Source: Fasciolopsis buskii (taxonomy: Eukaryota; Platyhelminthes; Trematoda; Plagiorchiida; Fasciolidae). From it: a stretch of 64,000 nucleotides of DNA. The translations under genes were made by a program, and so were the position numbers. The notes beneath the pieces are model-generated. The model worked only from the letters and a program-made list of their open reading frames with translations, had not been told where the DNA came from and did not search any database. Position 1 is the stretch's first letter. Every line of letters begins with the position of its first letter. The stretch spans positions 256,071-320,070 of the forward strand of contig LUCM01007982.1 of the NCBI GenBank assembly GCA_008360955.1. Direction: 5' to 3'. Below, in pieces: positions 24,014 to 36,554 of the stretch.

Positions 24014-25405
24014 CTCACTGACCGCTGCCTTTTCACCAAGGCTACATATGTCTATAAAAAGAGTGAATATCCAAGGGGAACAGAGAGTGGACCTACAGAG
24101 GCGAAAAAGATAAGACTCTACCGCAGCCAACATACGAAACACAGTCTAACTGTACAAACAAACTCTTTCAACCATTCGGATTCGATAGAAAATGACAACA
24201 CGATCGCCACTGTTCGTNGTTCATTCCCATATCCTCTAGTGTCTCCAGCCAGCGAGTTGATGAGTCTTTCGGAACCCAACCACGAACACGTGAGACACAT
24301 GCTTTACCTAAGCCCGTTGCACATTTTCTCATCCCACGTTGCCACGTCATCTGTTGGCCTCCACACGGGTTCTCCCATTCCTTAGGAGGAACGCAAAACA
24401 GGACACGATATGGTAGACGAGTGTTCGCCGCACACAACAAGTGAACCAACCAGCGCAGTCCACTAAGTTTCATACACCGAAATAGGATATTCTGAGAACC
24501 GCATCTAGTATTAGATGCCTGACCTCCCATTACTCACCCGGTCACTCCATCCAATCCTAGCCACACTACGTAAACATCGGTGGTCGTCGAAAACCTCCAA
24601 CCGACGAACATCGCCCACACGCACACTCCATGTCTCCCAACTGTACACCAGAATCGAGCGCACTGCGGCACAGTACACACGACCTTTCAACTTCAGTGAA
24701 ATATCAGGCCGACGCCACAAGCGCTTCAGTCCAGTGTAAGCTGCCCGAACCTTGGATATACGCGTGTTTACCTCCAATCCCAAGCTACCATCGTTGGACA
24801 CGCAGCTACCAAGGTAGGTGAAACGGTCCTCTCCACCCAGTATCAAGTTCGGCGCTGCTCTCGTCCAGTCCTGTAACAGCACTTTGCCTTTTGAAGGTGC
24901 AAAGCACATGCCAAACCGAGCAATCGATCTCGACAGTTTATCTAGTGCCCAATGTGCATGGTCTGCAGACTCGAACAGGCACACAACGTCATCTGCTTAA
25001 TGTAGATCACATTGCTTCCCTCCATTTCCTAATTCGATTCCTACATCCCGGAGACCTCCTAAAGCATCTTCCATCACCTCATCCATGACGAAGTTGAACA
25101 GGAATGGAGAGATGGGACACCCTTGTCCAACGCCGCTGGTCGTTTCGAATGAAATTGACAGTTCACTGTATACCCTCACGCGACCACAGGTATGCGAGCA
25201 CAGGGCCCGCAACAGGTTCACAAACTTCGTTGGCATACCACTCCGGTGGAGAGCACTGAGTAGTGCAGGTCGATCCACGGAGTCGGAAGCACCTTTCAAG
25301 TCGAGAAGCACTACGATCGTAGGGCGCCGGTGCGTGTGGCACGTTTCGAGTATCTGTCGGAGAGTAAATATCTGGTCGATGCAACCTCGACCTAGGCGTA
25401 GAAAG
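24014..25405 (-). mobile_element. RTE-type LINE, 5'-truncated reverse transcriptase (copy A)
   Basis: Well preserved on the minus strand: LGRGCIDQIFTLRQIL, then VVLLDLKGASDSVDRPAL with the first catalytic Asp, GVGQGCPISPFLFNFVMDEV, the second catalytic site, then VSNDGSLGLEVNTRISKVRA and LKGRVYCAAVRSILVYSWET. At the second catalytic site the Tyr codon of YADD is a TAA stop (24997-24999), giving stop-A-D-D. A frameshift near 24515 separates the last block. Total coding fits the second half of an RTE protein. The stop is shared with the copy at 61 kb, so the element died before the duplication. Confidence 0.9.
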
Positions 25406-25544
25406 CAGTCAATAGGAGAACGCACGAATGTTCATTTGTAATGATTGGTCTGAAAGTTTCTAATTAGAAACGTGTGATAAATACGCGCTATCTTAAGAGA
25501 CATCGGTAGCAATCCAACTACTGAAAATTCGAAATCTAACTTAC

Positions 25545-25657
25545 TGCATTCTGCTTATTGATTCCGGACGTATTTTCATGAGAATCCTTCTGGACTGGAC
25601 CTGCTTTACCTGTAGCTGAATTGTAGTTACTTGTGCTGTTTGAACTGCTAGGTGTCA
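25545..25657 (-). pseudogene. Duplicated 3' end of a host exon, with its splice donor
   Basis: These 113 bases encode TPSSSNSTSNYNSATGK and HENTSGINKQNA and end at donor GCA|GTAAGTT. They duplicate the end of the exon at 62728-63459, with a few substitutions. Here they are joined in frame to an RTE leader, forming an open frame (about 25536-26060) that is half transposon. No host acceptor lies upstream, so it is probably a non-functional fragment unless the leader supplies one. Confidence 0.7.
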
Positions 25658-26275
25658 GAGGCTGACGAGGCTTGAGAAAATGCGAACCCGCAGACTGAAA
25701 ACCACCTACTACACTATTTGACGATGAACCATTGCGAGTATCGACTGTGTGAGCAGTGCGGACACTATGGGTAGGCAGAGGGAGCAAGGAGATTCGGTTG
25801 GAGATAAAAGAGACAGGTTGAATATAAGAGAGGTAACTCTGGGCAGTAGCATGTTTATCACTACCCACCCCGCTCGATGCAACGAGCAGCGCGGTCCTGA
25901 TTGTTCTGCGCGACGACCAATGCAGTATGGAATTATTTGTAGACGTGTAACTCATGGGGAATAATGGACGGGTACTGCTAGGGTTCTCAACCAAAGCCTT
26001 TGGTTCTGACAAGAACCTGACCGCAAGGTAGCAGGATATAGCTGAGTGAAAGCCCATCAACGTGGATCAATTATTCTTCCACTCGTATTTCTGACTGAGT
26101 TGCCAACTCAGATCAACCCCCGACTGGGAGGAACCAGGAGACTACTTCGTCAGGCCTCTATCCATTGGCTTTCTGGGCATCATTGGACGTCCGGCTTGAG
26201 ATAAGCCATCCTGTATAGCTCGTTGGATCATGGAGGCACGCTAGCCGTCACACCACGTAAAGATGCAGTCGCGTT
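25658..26275 (-). mobile_element. Leader (5' region) of the RTE-type LINE, fragment
   Basis: Aligns by eye with 43830-44480 and in part with 13085-13375. The shared blocks include GGCTGACGAGGCT, GCAGACTGAAAACCAC and TGAGATAAGCCATCCTGT. On the minus strand it can be read as GGFQSAGSHFLKPRQPL, which also occurs with one change at 43.8 kb. It ends at 25658 exactly where duplication copy A begins. Confidence 0.65.
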
Positions 26276-26299
26276 GGTTCGCGATTAATGGTAGTAAAA

Positions 26300-26690
26300 A
26301 ATTGCAAAAACTGAACTATCCCAACTACTAATCTATTCACATTTAGTGCATGTTCGATCGGATCAGCTCCACGGCCGAATGCCATAGTCCTAGTATCAGC
26401 GCTGCAAATACGATTCCATCTTCGTATTCTAGCACTTCTGCAAGGACAGTTATGCTTGGACATCGACGGTCTTTGCATACATGTCTTTATAGCCCAAGAT
26501 TTTGAGCCCTATGACAGTGACGATCTTACGGCTGCTGTGTACGCTTGATCTTTGATCGACACTCACGTGTCAGCCAGACGACAGTTATGTCCCAAATTGG
26601 TAAACGCCAATCTAGCCATTTGTATACGCGGCAACGATTCACCGGACTTACGGCTACTCGATGAGATGTAATTGCCAAATGGCGAAACGA
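26300..26690 (-). mobile_element. RTE-type LINE C-terminal fragment (old copy)
   Basis: Minus-strand frames give ESLPRIQMARLAFTNLGHNC, then a degraded AYTAAVRSSL, then RIRRWNRICSADTRTMAFG and ALNVNRLV. These correspond to RTE blocks SRIQKARLAFTNLRHLW, YTAAVRSVLLYG, IARIRWDHRVSNAEVRR and LNRLRWLG. Stops are frequent. It lies directly behind the leader fragment at 25658-26275, so several broken copies are packed together here. Confidence 0.6.
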
Positions 26691-26699
26691 ATCTACATC

Positions 26700-28455
26700 G
26701 CGCAACTCCCGATTTACAAGACCAAGGGTCGACCTGGAGGCCAGTCAAATGGAATACATAAGCATACTTTTATATTTTTCTTGTATGCACGAAGTGTTAC
26801 ACTTTCCGACAGTATAAAATACCCCCCCCCCTATCTGCGACTGTCAGCTTAGACTGGCACAGAAGTTACAACTTAGAGAATGTGTATAATAGCATCATTT
26901 AATTGAACTAATCAGGTTGCAGATTGCTTACACGATCACGTTCTTGTCAATTACCAAGCATGGAATAAAAGATTCTTCAACAAACAGTGCAACTTGAAGT
27001 TGATACCAAAGCCAACAGTTTTGTGCGGATGGACGAGGTCATACAGACACCAGCTCGGAAACTAACAGTCGAATGTCAACGAGGCAAACAGACAGACCAG
27101 CTGTCATGGAATTCATGGGTACACAGCTGACCCGGTTGGAAGTATACACAGCTACAGGCATTCACGTATACCTACTGTAAAAGCATCCCAAGACCACCTG
27201 CCTCGGAACGAAGTTGAATTCGGCTATTGAGATATTAACAAAAACATTACAAAATACAGCAGACGGGAATTTACTGTGCAAGTGACAAGACGCTGATACA
27301 GTGGCAATATGACCAGCTTTTAACTAAACACACGGAAAATTGATTATTCGTCTGAAGTTTGACCAATCATTGCGAAATGCTATCAGAAACGTCTTATGAA
27401 AAGTACCAGTAAACGAGACATGGTAGATAGATTCCGCCGATCAAATATGTAACACAAAATTAGGAACGAGTATCTGCGTATTGCTAAACGACTTAAAATT
27501 TGAAAACCAAGCTGGAAACAGATTGACTGGTGTGTGCAATAGGTATTTTGTTGATCACTATAACGAATGACAGGGAATCGTCCCCTGAGTTGGGACATAA
27601 AATATTGGCCTATATGCACTTATCGATAATATTCCGGAAGAAAGTTGGAAAAACACTTCGACAACAAACGATTGTTACCAGGTTAACGACAAACCCGACA
27701 GGACGGGGATTACAAAAACGCGAAATTGAACGAAAACATTTTGGTGCGAAAAAACGGCTGTCGTAGGTGAAATAAAGAGATCTGAAGAAAAAGCGAAGCA
27801 GCCGTTAACAATTTCTATCGCATGCACCATTCATTCATTATCGGCTGTTGTTTTTGAAACTCAGACACTTTGTTACTCTATCGTATGAATTCCTTTTTAC
27901 CGTCCATCATAAACCAGACGTTCGCCATTGTTTCCTGTGTGGATTGCTGCTGGTTGGTCTTTCCTTATCATCCTTTGGTAATTCCAGTCGCATTCTAATA
28001 GTTGCTGCACTGTATTCGTTGACACGACTCGCTGTCAAAATTTGGCGTCTACGGGCTTGAAAGTAATAATGTCGACATCTGGTTATTTGCAAATTGTAGC
28101 AGTTGCAGCGACCATTGGTCGCGCATGTCTGAAAATCCATCTGGTGACGTTATTGTTCCCCGATTTCTATTACCGGATTCGTGTTAATCCATCCTAGCAA
28201 TTACCTACTTCTTAGTTCTAGCTATCGAAACTCACTCATCAATTTGTGTTATCGCATCAAAACGTTACCTTAACAAACATTTTGTCTGGTCCATGCATGG
28301 TGCCGCGTGTACTGAACTTGAACGTTGGTCGGACCGTCTGATCCGATCCCACTGTTTGTTCCCCCGTCCCACTGCTGTTGTACGTATCTTTAGCTTGTCG
28401 CATCATTGTTTACAATAATAGTGCCACATTTTTATTGTGAATGATATAATGTTAA
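26700..28455. other. DNTTIP1 intron, no assigned feature
   Basis: Contains a run of C at about 26823-26832 and otherwise unassigned sequence. Open frames at 27383-27766 and 27848-28140 have no supporting motifs. Confidence 0.4.
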
Positions 28456-28459
28456 TAAC

Positions 28460-28600
28460 ACAGCGTTGTTGGTAGATGTAATTCGCCGACGTTTCGACTA
28501 CCGTGAGTAGTCTTTTCGAGGCAAGTTTTACAATCCGCATTTTGTTCCAGATTCGTCTGCTGGTTGCACCGGGACCCACTTTGGTCTGTCTGCCACTCTA
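28460..28600 (-). repeat. Possible Penelope-type terminal repeat remnant with hammerhead-like hairpin
   Basis: On the minus strand, CTCGAAAAGACTACTCACGG continues as TAGTCGAAACGTCGGCG. The 6-base stem GACTAC/GTAGTC closed by a short loop and followed by GAAAC resembles helix II and the GAAA core strand of the hammerhead motif known from terminal repeats of Penelope-like elements. The matching CTGATGA strand is replaced by CTCGAAA, so it should not cleave. The assignment is an inference from a short motif. Confidence 0.35.
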
Positions 28601-31600
28601 ATAACCCTAAGGGAAAATGATACGAAATTACGCCGACGACTGTGTCTTTCACGGGGCGCACGGAATGAAATCAGATGCACAGGTTGAAATTGATATTGTG
28701 AAGAATCTGATACAAAAAGGCAACAAAGCCGAATTTATGTTCAGCAGAATAAAACTTGACGAAATTCGTAAAGGTCTACGCATCTTCGATTTCTGCCTTG
28801 GGCGTTTACAATAACTGTGCACAGTAGTTTCAACTAGGCGTTTTTAATTGACTGTATGATAACGTAGCAATGTGCTTTGACACCAACAGCAACTTATAGA
28901 ATTTATAAAAAAACGAAGAAAAACAGAGCTTTCTCACAGGGTTTCGGAAGCCATATCCCCAGCTGTTTCCCGTTGTTGAGTGAGGACACTTGCATGCACA
29001 GACCAAATACGTGTACCTGACATGTGCTAATTTGCAAAAATGGGCATCTTTTCACCGCAAATTTACATGGAACGTTCGATCCCCCACAATGAGAAAGTTG
29101 ATACAAACACTCGGATCCTTTCTCAAGTCTCAAAATTAAGCAGATGTCATACACAATTTTACTGAACGCCTACGGCATACTAGTGACTGAGCCTTTTCAT
29201 CACTTAGAACGCCAACGAAAATCCGGACATCTCGATGCACAATTATTAATTAAACAGAATCAGGGAATCGCCGCCACTGTGAGTGCGACTACGAGGAAAA
29301 ATTGAAATCCAAGTCGCTGACGAAAGTGAACGAATACACTACGGTGTCCCTACATTGTGCAGTAAGGAATGACTACTGACGTCAGGCATGTTGGGATTCT
29401 AATGTAACAAAGTAGTGATTTTGTTAATAGCGTGAAGTCCGCATTCATTTTACAGACTATAAGTAACAATTTCCAGAACATGGTGTTTTGCCCAAATGGA
29501 ATTCGGCACTAGATTTACCTATGCAGACTTGGATGCTGTTTGACATCGGAACGATTAAAGGTTTAGCACAAATCGCATTCTGTTGACCGAAAAACCCGTC
29601 GCCTGCCCCTGGCAGACCCGAGCATTCTGGCGTCTAGTGCGTATTTCCAAAATGTCGCTGATCACCATCTGGTACATACCTTACGGTGGTACTTCAGTAC
29701 AATGTAGATGGAGGGTTCGCAGACATCCTTGGATTCGTTCAGCAATTTACAGACAGCTCACTTTCTAATTCAAATTTTCCTTTCAAACACAACGCGAAGT
29801 GCAGCACGAGGTTCAAAAGATAATGTAATGAGGAGAAGGGAAGTGGAGCAACATTTACATGAGAACCAGTTTACTGGTATTGTTTTTGAGCAGTGAAAGA
29901 CTGCAAGTGGGTCGGAATACACAAAGCTGAAGAGTGACCCACAGCCCTGAAGTACGAGAAGAACGAAGACCGAAAGAGAGAACGTCGAAACCCAGCGACT
30001 GTCTGACTGAGTGCGCGAAGGACGGGGAAACATTATAGGAAGAGTAATAACTGAGGCAAGCTCCGGAGGAAAAAACCGAAATGATAATAGTGGAAAAGAG
30101 ATAGTGAAGCAATGGCCTGATGATGGGCTAGTGACTGCAAAGTAGATGCTGACGAAGGATCGTCGATCGACCGGATAGCCAGCCCTACGTTGAATTCGGT
30201 CAAGAAGGTGTAGAGAAGTAGACTAAACCCTACCCCACAAGTGACTGCAGTATTGAAGAGTTAAGCTTTGCGCAACAAAAAACGAGCTGGGGTGAAGGAA
30301 GATGTGACACGGAACAGAAAGCTCACTTTGTGAGCAGCGCGATAAATAAGCTCAGATAAGAGGCAGGACTAACACAATGAAGGTTTAATGGGCGAGCCGA
30401 GAGGGGCAACAAAATCTGCGGGATTCAAAGCAGACGAGTCAAAGAACAGATGTGGGGAGCGCAAGTGAGGTTCCAAAGGAAATGGAAACAGGTGCTAACA
30501 TGAGGTTCAAAAAGAAGAGGAAGAAGCCGGAGTTGTAGGATAATTGGATAAAGTGAAGACAAACGCGAAAGAAGAAAAAGCAGTTTTTTCATGAGGTTCA
30601 CAACCGTGATCAGCATAAAAAGGGAGTTCGCGGAAATTGCGAGGAACTGTTTTAGCAAGGAACCAAAATCTTTGGCAACTGGTTGCGCAGGAGTAGACGA
30701 TCAGCTTTGCGGTGGACGAAGTGCTGTTTGGTTCTACGCATAGTTGACGAACACTTATTGCGAATTTGCACAAAGCGGTGGTGGAAAGCGAGAGTTAGTG
30801 GCTGACGCCAGAGGGTGAATTGATGAATGTGTCAAGAGCAAAGTAAGAACATACAAAAACTATCCAAAGCATTCGGGTAGTTAGCTTTTTTAAAGTGGTC
30901 CAGAACGATTTGGTGCATAGTTTCCATCAGGTTCTTGAAAACTTTAGGTTAAGCGCGTTACGGACTCATTGATAGTTACTCAGTAATATTTATCTTCAAG
31001 TATTAGTCACAACACAACTTTTTCTGCCAGAGTTGACCATCTTGCTAACTCTTCCTGTAGTCATCCAAACGAGACACCAGGTTGAAAATGCCGTTTCTTT
31101 GCCAACGAAATTTCATTCCCGGGATATGTTTGTATCAATAACCCAATTTTTCAGAACGTGTGTCTACGATGACTTTTCTGCACCTTACCAGGGTGCAGGA
31201 TAAAATGCACAAGAAAACCATTCTTAAGTGTGATGGAGTTACCAAGAGTGACAATGTGGGAAAATCCATGCTTAGACAGTTGACTTCAAGCGGTCATCGT
31301 TATTCATCTATTGTCCGTTTTCGAATCCCAACTCATATGCACGCGGACCTACCTACCTACCTACCTACACGCTGGCTGTCTGCTGTTTGATACATCAATC
31401 TCCTTCATGCATAACACGAACACACGCTTTGTTCCGGGTGTTAGGACTCACGTGTTTAACCCACATTCCAGGCATTCGCTTGCGTACGTGCCTAGCATCG
31501 TGCCTGGTGATGAATCCCAGATTACTAATACGATTACTCGCTATCAATAAAGTGTATTGTTAACCTAGTATGCTTCATATGACAGTGCGTACAAGAAATA

Positions 31601-32105
31601 TCACCCAATTTCAAAACTGAGAAGTACACGGACAACGGAGAGAACAAGTTTAATGCCAAATTTAAACAAAGCAGCTCATGATAGCGCTCTCGATCGCAAA
31701 GATTTTACACCTTATTTAGTAGTCACCAGACTAGTTGTGAGACTAGGGTCTGCAGAATCTCACGAAGGCAAACTTTCAGGTTGAAGTTCCGGAAAGTCGT
31801 TACTTCGCTAGGGCTTGGCCTCCACAATGCTTCCAACTTACCCTGGGGCCAATTAATAGAACGGGAAATAGTCAACAAAGTGATCTGATAAAAATAGCCT
31901 ACAGGGAGTGTGTTTGACAAAGAGGTTACAAGTCTGATTCCAGAAATACAACGATGAACAAACAGTCGGCAATTCAGTTCCTAAAAGGAAACTCAATGAT
32001 TTCAAAAACGAGTAAAAAAAGAGTGCAGTTTAACCGGCATATTAACAGAAAAAAAACTGGTAGACAGAAAATCCAGAAGTGAAGATGAAAAACTAGTGAA
32101 CTCAC
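28601..32105. other. DNTTIP1 intron with a purine-rich tract
   Basis: No gene recognised. From about 29800 to 30850 the plus strand is strongly purine-biased (listed as a finding). A CTAC-type tetranucleotide run occurs at about 31349-31371. A YADD-like tetrapeptide in the open frame at 28617-28814 is not supported by any flanking reverse transcriptase motif. Confidence 0.4.
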
Positions 32106-32207
32106 TCGTTGAATTACACTGCGACGAAATCGAACCAGATCCTTCTCGGTCACCGCGGATTCACCCAAATTATCGCGAATGTTTCGCACAGCCAATAGTA
32201 TATATTC
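32106..32207 (-). CDS. DNTTIP1: DNTTIP1 exon, dimerisation domain second part (E2)
   Basis: A 102-base exon (34 codons, phase 0 at both ends) between acceptor CCCTATTCATTCAG and a good donor CAACGA|GTGAGT. The product is EYILLAVRNIRDNLGESAVT followed by EKDLVRFRRSVIQR. By memory this matches the DNTTIP1 dimerisation domain segment QKAALNVRDNVGEEVDAEQL followed by an amphipathic helix. It continues the helix of the exon at 39747-39855, which ends HYME, and the next exon continues the last helix. In the known family this domain forms the dimer that sets the symmetric MiDAC assembly. One residue more than expected lies between HYM and the RDN motif, so one splice border could be off by a codon. 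Confidence 0.7.
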
Positions 32208-35200
32208 CTGAATGAATAGGGTTTTCAGAATGGCCAAGATCCAAACGACCCCAGGGGAACAAGAGGAAAAAAGAAAAGAAAAAAAGTAAGCGCACAACGA
32301 CGTATAAATAATTAAGCAATTATTATAACCGAGATATCGTCGATTTGCGTAAGAAAACAATCGAATACTTGATTATGAGGTGAAAAACAAAAAAATCTGT
32401 CGCAGTTTTCGCAGTAGCTGGAGTACTAGGGTGAACAAATACAATTTGAAGAACGTGAATTTGCTTCTCGTCGTATAGGTTGGCAGCCCAGAAAAAAACA
32501 TCAACAACCCAGATGACGTGCTACCGGCGAACGAGAAAATGTGTATTAAACCTAGAAAAAACAAGGTGCCCCAATTATTCGCGGTTAAGTTCCGAAAGCC
32601 AAGACAACCATCGGTCTGGAGACAATGACGGATATGACAGCAAAACGTAAACAGTGTCCATTATTTTACACGGAAGTCGTGTTGATTCTTGAGAAATGAA
32701 ACTCTTCTGGAGCACACGGTGTTAGGATTTCTCCTAGTTAGGTTTCCTTAATGATAACATGTACGTTTGTTCAACAGGAACGTTTTTTTACGGAACATTC
32801 TCTCCAAGGTTACGCCTGTATTTAAGGGGTTGAAGGTAACTATTTGCTAAGTGGAATATTTTGCGTTAATCATGGTTGATCAGGAACAGGAAAAATTTCG
32901 TTCGGGACGGATCATGATTTACACCGAAAATGACTCTGCGTCAAGGTCATGTGAGCGGGCTGCATCAATCGCATATATCGTCCTCGTAACAGTGAAGCAT
33001 AAAGCGAGAAACAGTAAAATCTCCTGGTCCCACAATGTGGAGGATAATGAGATGGTTGAAAACCTCGGCCAATTTGAAATTTCATATTTACACACTTGCA
33101 AAATTTTAAATTAAACAGGACCACCGATTACATCCTGTTAAACGAATAAACCATGTGAAGATCATGTCTTTCATACAGGAAACCAATCACATTCGAAGGT
33201 GGTCACAAAGTTACTTATGTTTATCTTACATTTTTACCACAATATTTTTCTTCCAATCTTGATGCACATTACATTATCACCGATAGTTCATGCACCATTG
33301 TCCAGATAGATGATAGGATGACACTCCAGGTGTCAGAGAATAGAGTATGCGTTAATTGTGCAACAAGTCTAGAAGTATGACTATAGCGCACAATAGCAGA
33401 AAATGATGAGCGCCCTACTCTGGTGACCCGTTAAACACTCGCAAAATGGGCATTTCTAGAAGGAAATTCTCAGAAGTCTGATTTTCCTACTCCTATCAAA
33501 ATTGTTTACTCTCACACGAACAAAATGAGAAAGTCCTCAAAAGCGGAGCAAAAGAGAATCCACTACAAATAGGAGCTTTGTCATTGCGGTGACGGAGATA
33601 TTGTGTAAACTATAGGAAAGCAGCCAATATAAGAAGCTGGAGTGTTTCACTCCATCAGAATTTATCGAGCATGTAATCGTGAGTAGAGTGGCTTCCTTTC
33701 AGTTGAATGTAAATCAGTGAAGACACAATCGGGTTCAGAATATGCTACATATAAAAATGCACCACAGCCTGAGTCTCGATCCTACAAAAAGTTTCCTGCC
33801 GTGAGGTGGTACTTTAATGAGCTACCTAAAATGTGGATACTGACCTAGATATCCTAAAAATTCTTGGAGTATAAGGTTGAAACAGCCTCATACTGGAGCT
33901 CCTTAGGGTCACATCGAAATGACCAAAAATCAATGAGAAATTGTGGCGGGCCCATCGGTTGTCCTTGCTCATGGATGCTGATTTCCGGCAACATATCCCA
34001 AAAACTTCACTTTTCCGTCCTTTGCTGATTCGGAGTGCGCTGTTGCTGAGGTAGTACATGTGTCTTGAATAAGATTTGAAGAAAAATTCTAGCTTATATG
34101 CCCGCAGGATAACTTCAAAGCCTATGGCTTATTATTGATCACATCCGCCAGTCCTTGATGAATAAAGTAAATATAGATTCAAAGATTTATTTCCATATGC
34201 TGTTACCCGCTGAAGCGGAAAATATTCTTGTCTTATATATATGTATATATATATATATGATCGTGTGCTGCATTTCAATTAGCTCCATGTTCCAGCGCCC
34301 GAGAACTACGGACATTATCAATACAGAATTTTCAGCAAATAAGAGGAAAGTATATTAACAATCAATCAGCCTCCCTGTGCTCTATCGTAGAAATACTGGA
34401 CAAAAAATGTACTGGAAACAAAATGGATGAATAAGATGAGCTTTGTTCATACAACCATTATTGCAAATTGACTGAGCCACGTTTGATGTACCTCAAAATC
34501 AATGCAAACATTCTATTCATTAGGATTTATTGTGAAGTTCAAATCTTGTATCTTAGATCATGCCTCCATGGCTCGTTGATTTCTTGCACTCGATGTCTTC
34601 TTTCGTCCAAGAAAACGCTATCTTGAAAGCTTGTGGGCTACGATAAAATGCACAATGCCCGAAAAATGGTTGCTGCCTCGACAGTGGGCACTGATGTGTC
34701 CCTTAGTTTGGAAAATGGCTGACCAATTGTGCATACTGTATTCACGCATTTATAGTAACACACGTGCAATACCGGCTGAATGTCGACATGGATGGCTGTG
34801 TTGTGCATCAATAGTTTTGGTTACTTTCTACAGGAAAAAGAACAACGCTTAAAATCATTAGTGGGGGGCGGGTGATTCCATGTTAATTATTTATGATGTT
34901 GCACGTCAAAGGTGATCTTTTTTGTTACGGTAACTGATGAATGACTACATTTTGTCATTTTAGGTTTCGTTGATTCGATAGATTTTTTTTCCTAGTAATA
35001 CCTATATAGCACCCTTTACTTCTTTCTTTTCGCATTTCTTTGATTGTACCTCGTCTTAACAACCTTCATCTGGTTGTGGGAGATTTCAATCCCGATTCTT
35101 TAACTCCAATAGTCGTATTCGGCTTGGTGAAGCTCCGCCTTCCAACAAACCATGAAATTGTAAATCCTAGCGGAGATCTAACCAACGAGACCAATTTTTT

Positions 35201-36554
35201 CCCGTCAAAATGCATGCTGCAGCCGCTGTGCGCACAATCGATGTGAGACCAAAAGATCATTGTAGCGCTGTTCACGATACTTTTGTTCATTCGAGGCAGA
35301 TGAAGTCCTGTCCGAACAATCTGTCTTCTCTTGACTCTTGGATTTCACATACCGCATCATTCGCCAATACAGTGGAACCGTGAGCTCCATTCTTCAGATA
35401 ATCCGAGATTCTTCATTTCCCCAATGAAGGTAATTTTATGCATCACGGGAGCCTAACATCCTACTAAACGAAGCAACTGTGCCGACTGAAACAACGAACA
35501 TAAAAGACCGGTCGGACTGAAATTCGCGAAAATCCATTTTCGCTGACCAACTTTTAATTAGTCAGGATGCAGAACAACTGGGCTAGAAAATTCATTCCCG
35601 ATCAGTTTTAAACACGGCACCCATGGCTTGCTTGAAGCCACAGTTTTTTTTCTTACTAACAGCTTTCTGTACTCATGTTTCATTTTGAAAAGCTGGAAAG
35701 CTACAACCGCCTAGATCCTCAAGGAGATAACCGTCTTTATTCTTTCCAAGTGATTCCTGAAACTCACTGAATGTGAAAAATGGTCGCCCGTGAAAGCATG
35801 TTGACTCCGTTCGATCACTTCCAATAACCCTACAAACCTCATCTTTGATGAGAAGTAATCCTTAATCCATTCTGTTTCCAATTCCTTAAACAACTCAGGT
35901 GAGAATAATGGCATTCCGCTAAGCCACAAACAATCAATTTCATTCTATCCCTAAATTCTTCCGGCCTGTCTATAAAATGTTTGAAATATGTATCCCGCTT
36001 TATGGTGAGCGATATTTATCCTCCCCTTATGTATGGTTAACTAATTTTTTTTGGTCAGACCACTATCGTTGACACTCACACCACTGGCATGCACACATCT
36101 CCGACCTGACTCGCACCGCCCGTCGGTTCAGCTAAGCTATCAATGCACACACTTATCCAACCCGATCAATCCCATGTGGAGTTATGATTATCTTCATCCA
36201 TTGGTTTTCAGCTGGCCAATGAACTTGTCCCGTGGTTGGAGTGTGTGCGTGCGAGTGTGTATTATTGACTCTAGCGTGTCTGACGCTTAGGAGACAACTG
36301 CATGCGGCCTTGTTGCATTTGTCATGCTGTCTGAGGTACGAACCACCCTTCGAGTGTCCCTGGGTAAGCTTTTGTGATGTAGACGAGTCAAGATTTGAGG
36401 TTTGTATGATTTCGTACATTAATAATTTGTCTTTACCAATAATACCGTATCACGAGACAGTCTCGGTACTTATCTGCGTTGGAATTGGGATTCTATGCGT
36501 TACCCGATTGTGTCGTTGATCGCGGCAGACAATCGTTGTTCCACATTTCGTGTG
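32208..36554. other. DNTTIP1 intron, no assigned feature
   Basis: Contains a TA-rich run at 34232-34258. A LVVGDFNPD motif in the plus frame at 35040-35246 recalls LINE endonucleases but stands alone. Other open frames lack splice support. Confidence 0.4.

Larger units (their letters stand above)
24014..25657 (-). repeat. Segmental duplication, copy A (partner 61197-62840)
   Basis: 1,644 bases align with 61197-62840 at one constant offset (37,183) without gaps, with about 15 differences counted by eye. The unit contains, on the minus strand, the last 113 bases of a host exon, its splice donor, about 140 bases of intron, and a 5'-truncated RTE copy. In this copy it stops abruptly inside the element's 3' end and so lacks the GAT-repeat tail. 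On the other side it is fused to an RTE leader (25658 onward). Both ends are therefore rearrangement breakpoints, not retrotransposition ends. Confidence 0.9.

Noticed and set aside
28617..28814. YADD in a plus-strand frame, as in a reverse transcriptase active site
   Set aside because: No other reverse transcriptase block lies on either side, so the tetrapeptide alone is not evidence.
35040..35246. LVVGDFNPD, recalling a LINE endonuclease core
   Set aside because: Isolated motif, and the following sequence does not continue the endonuclease pattern.
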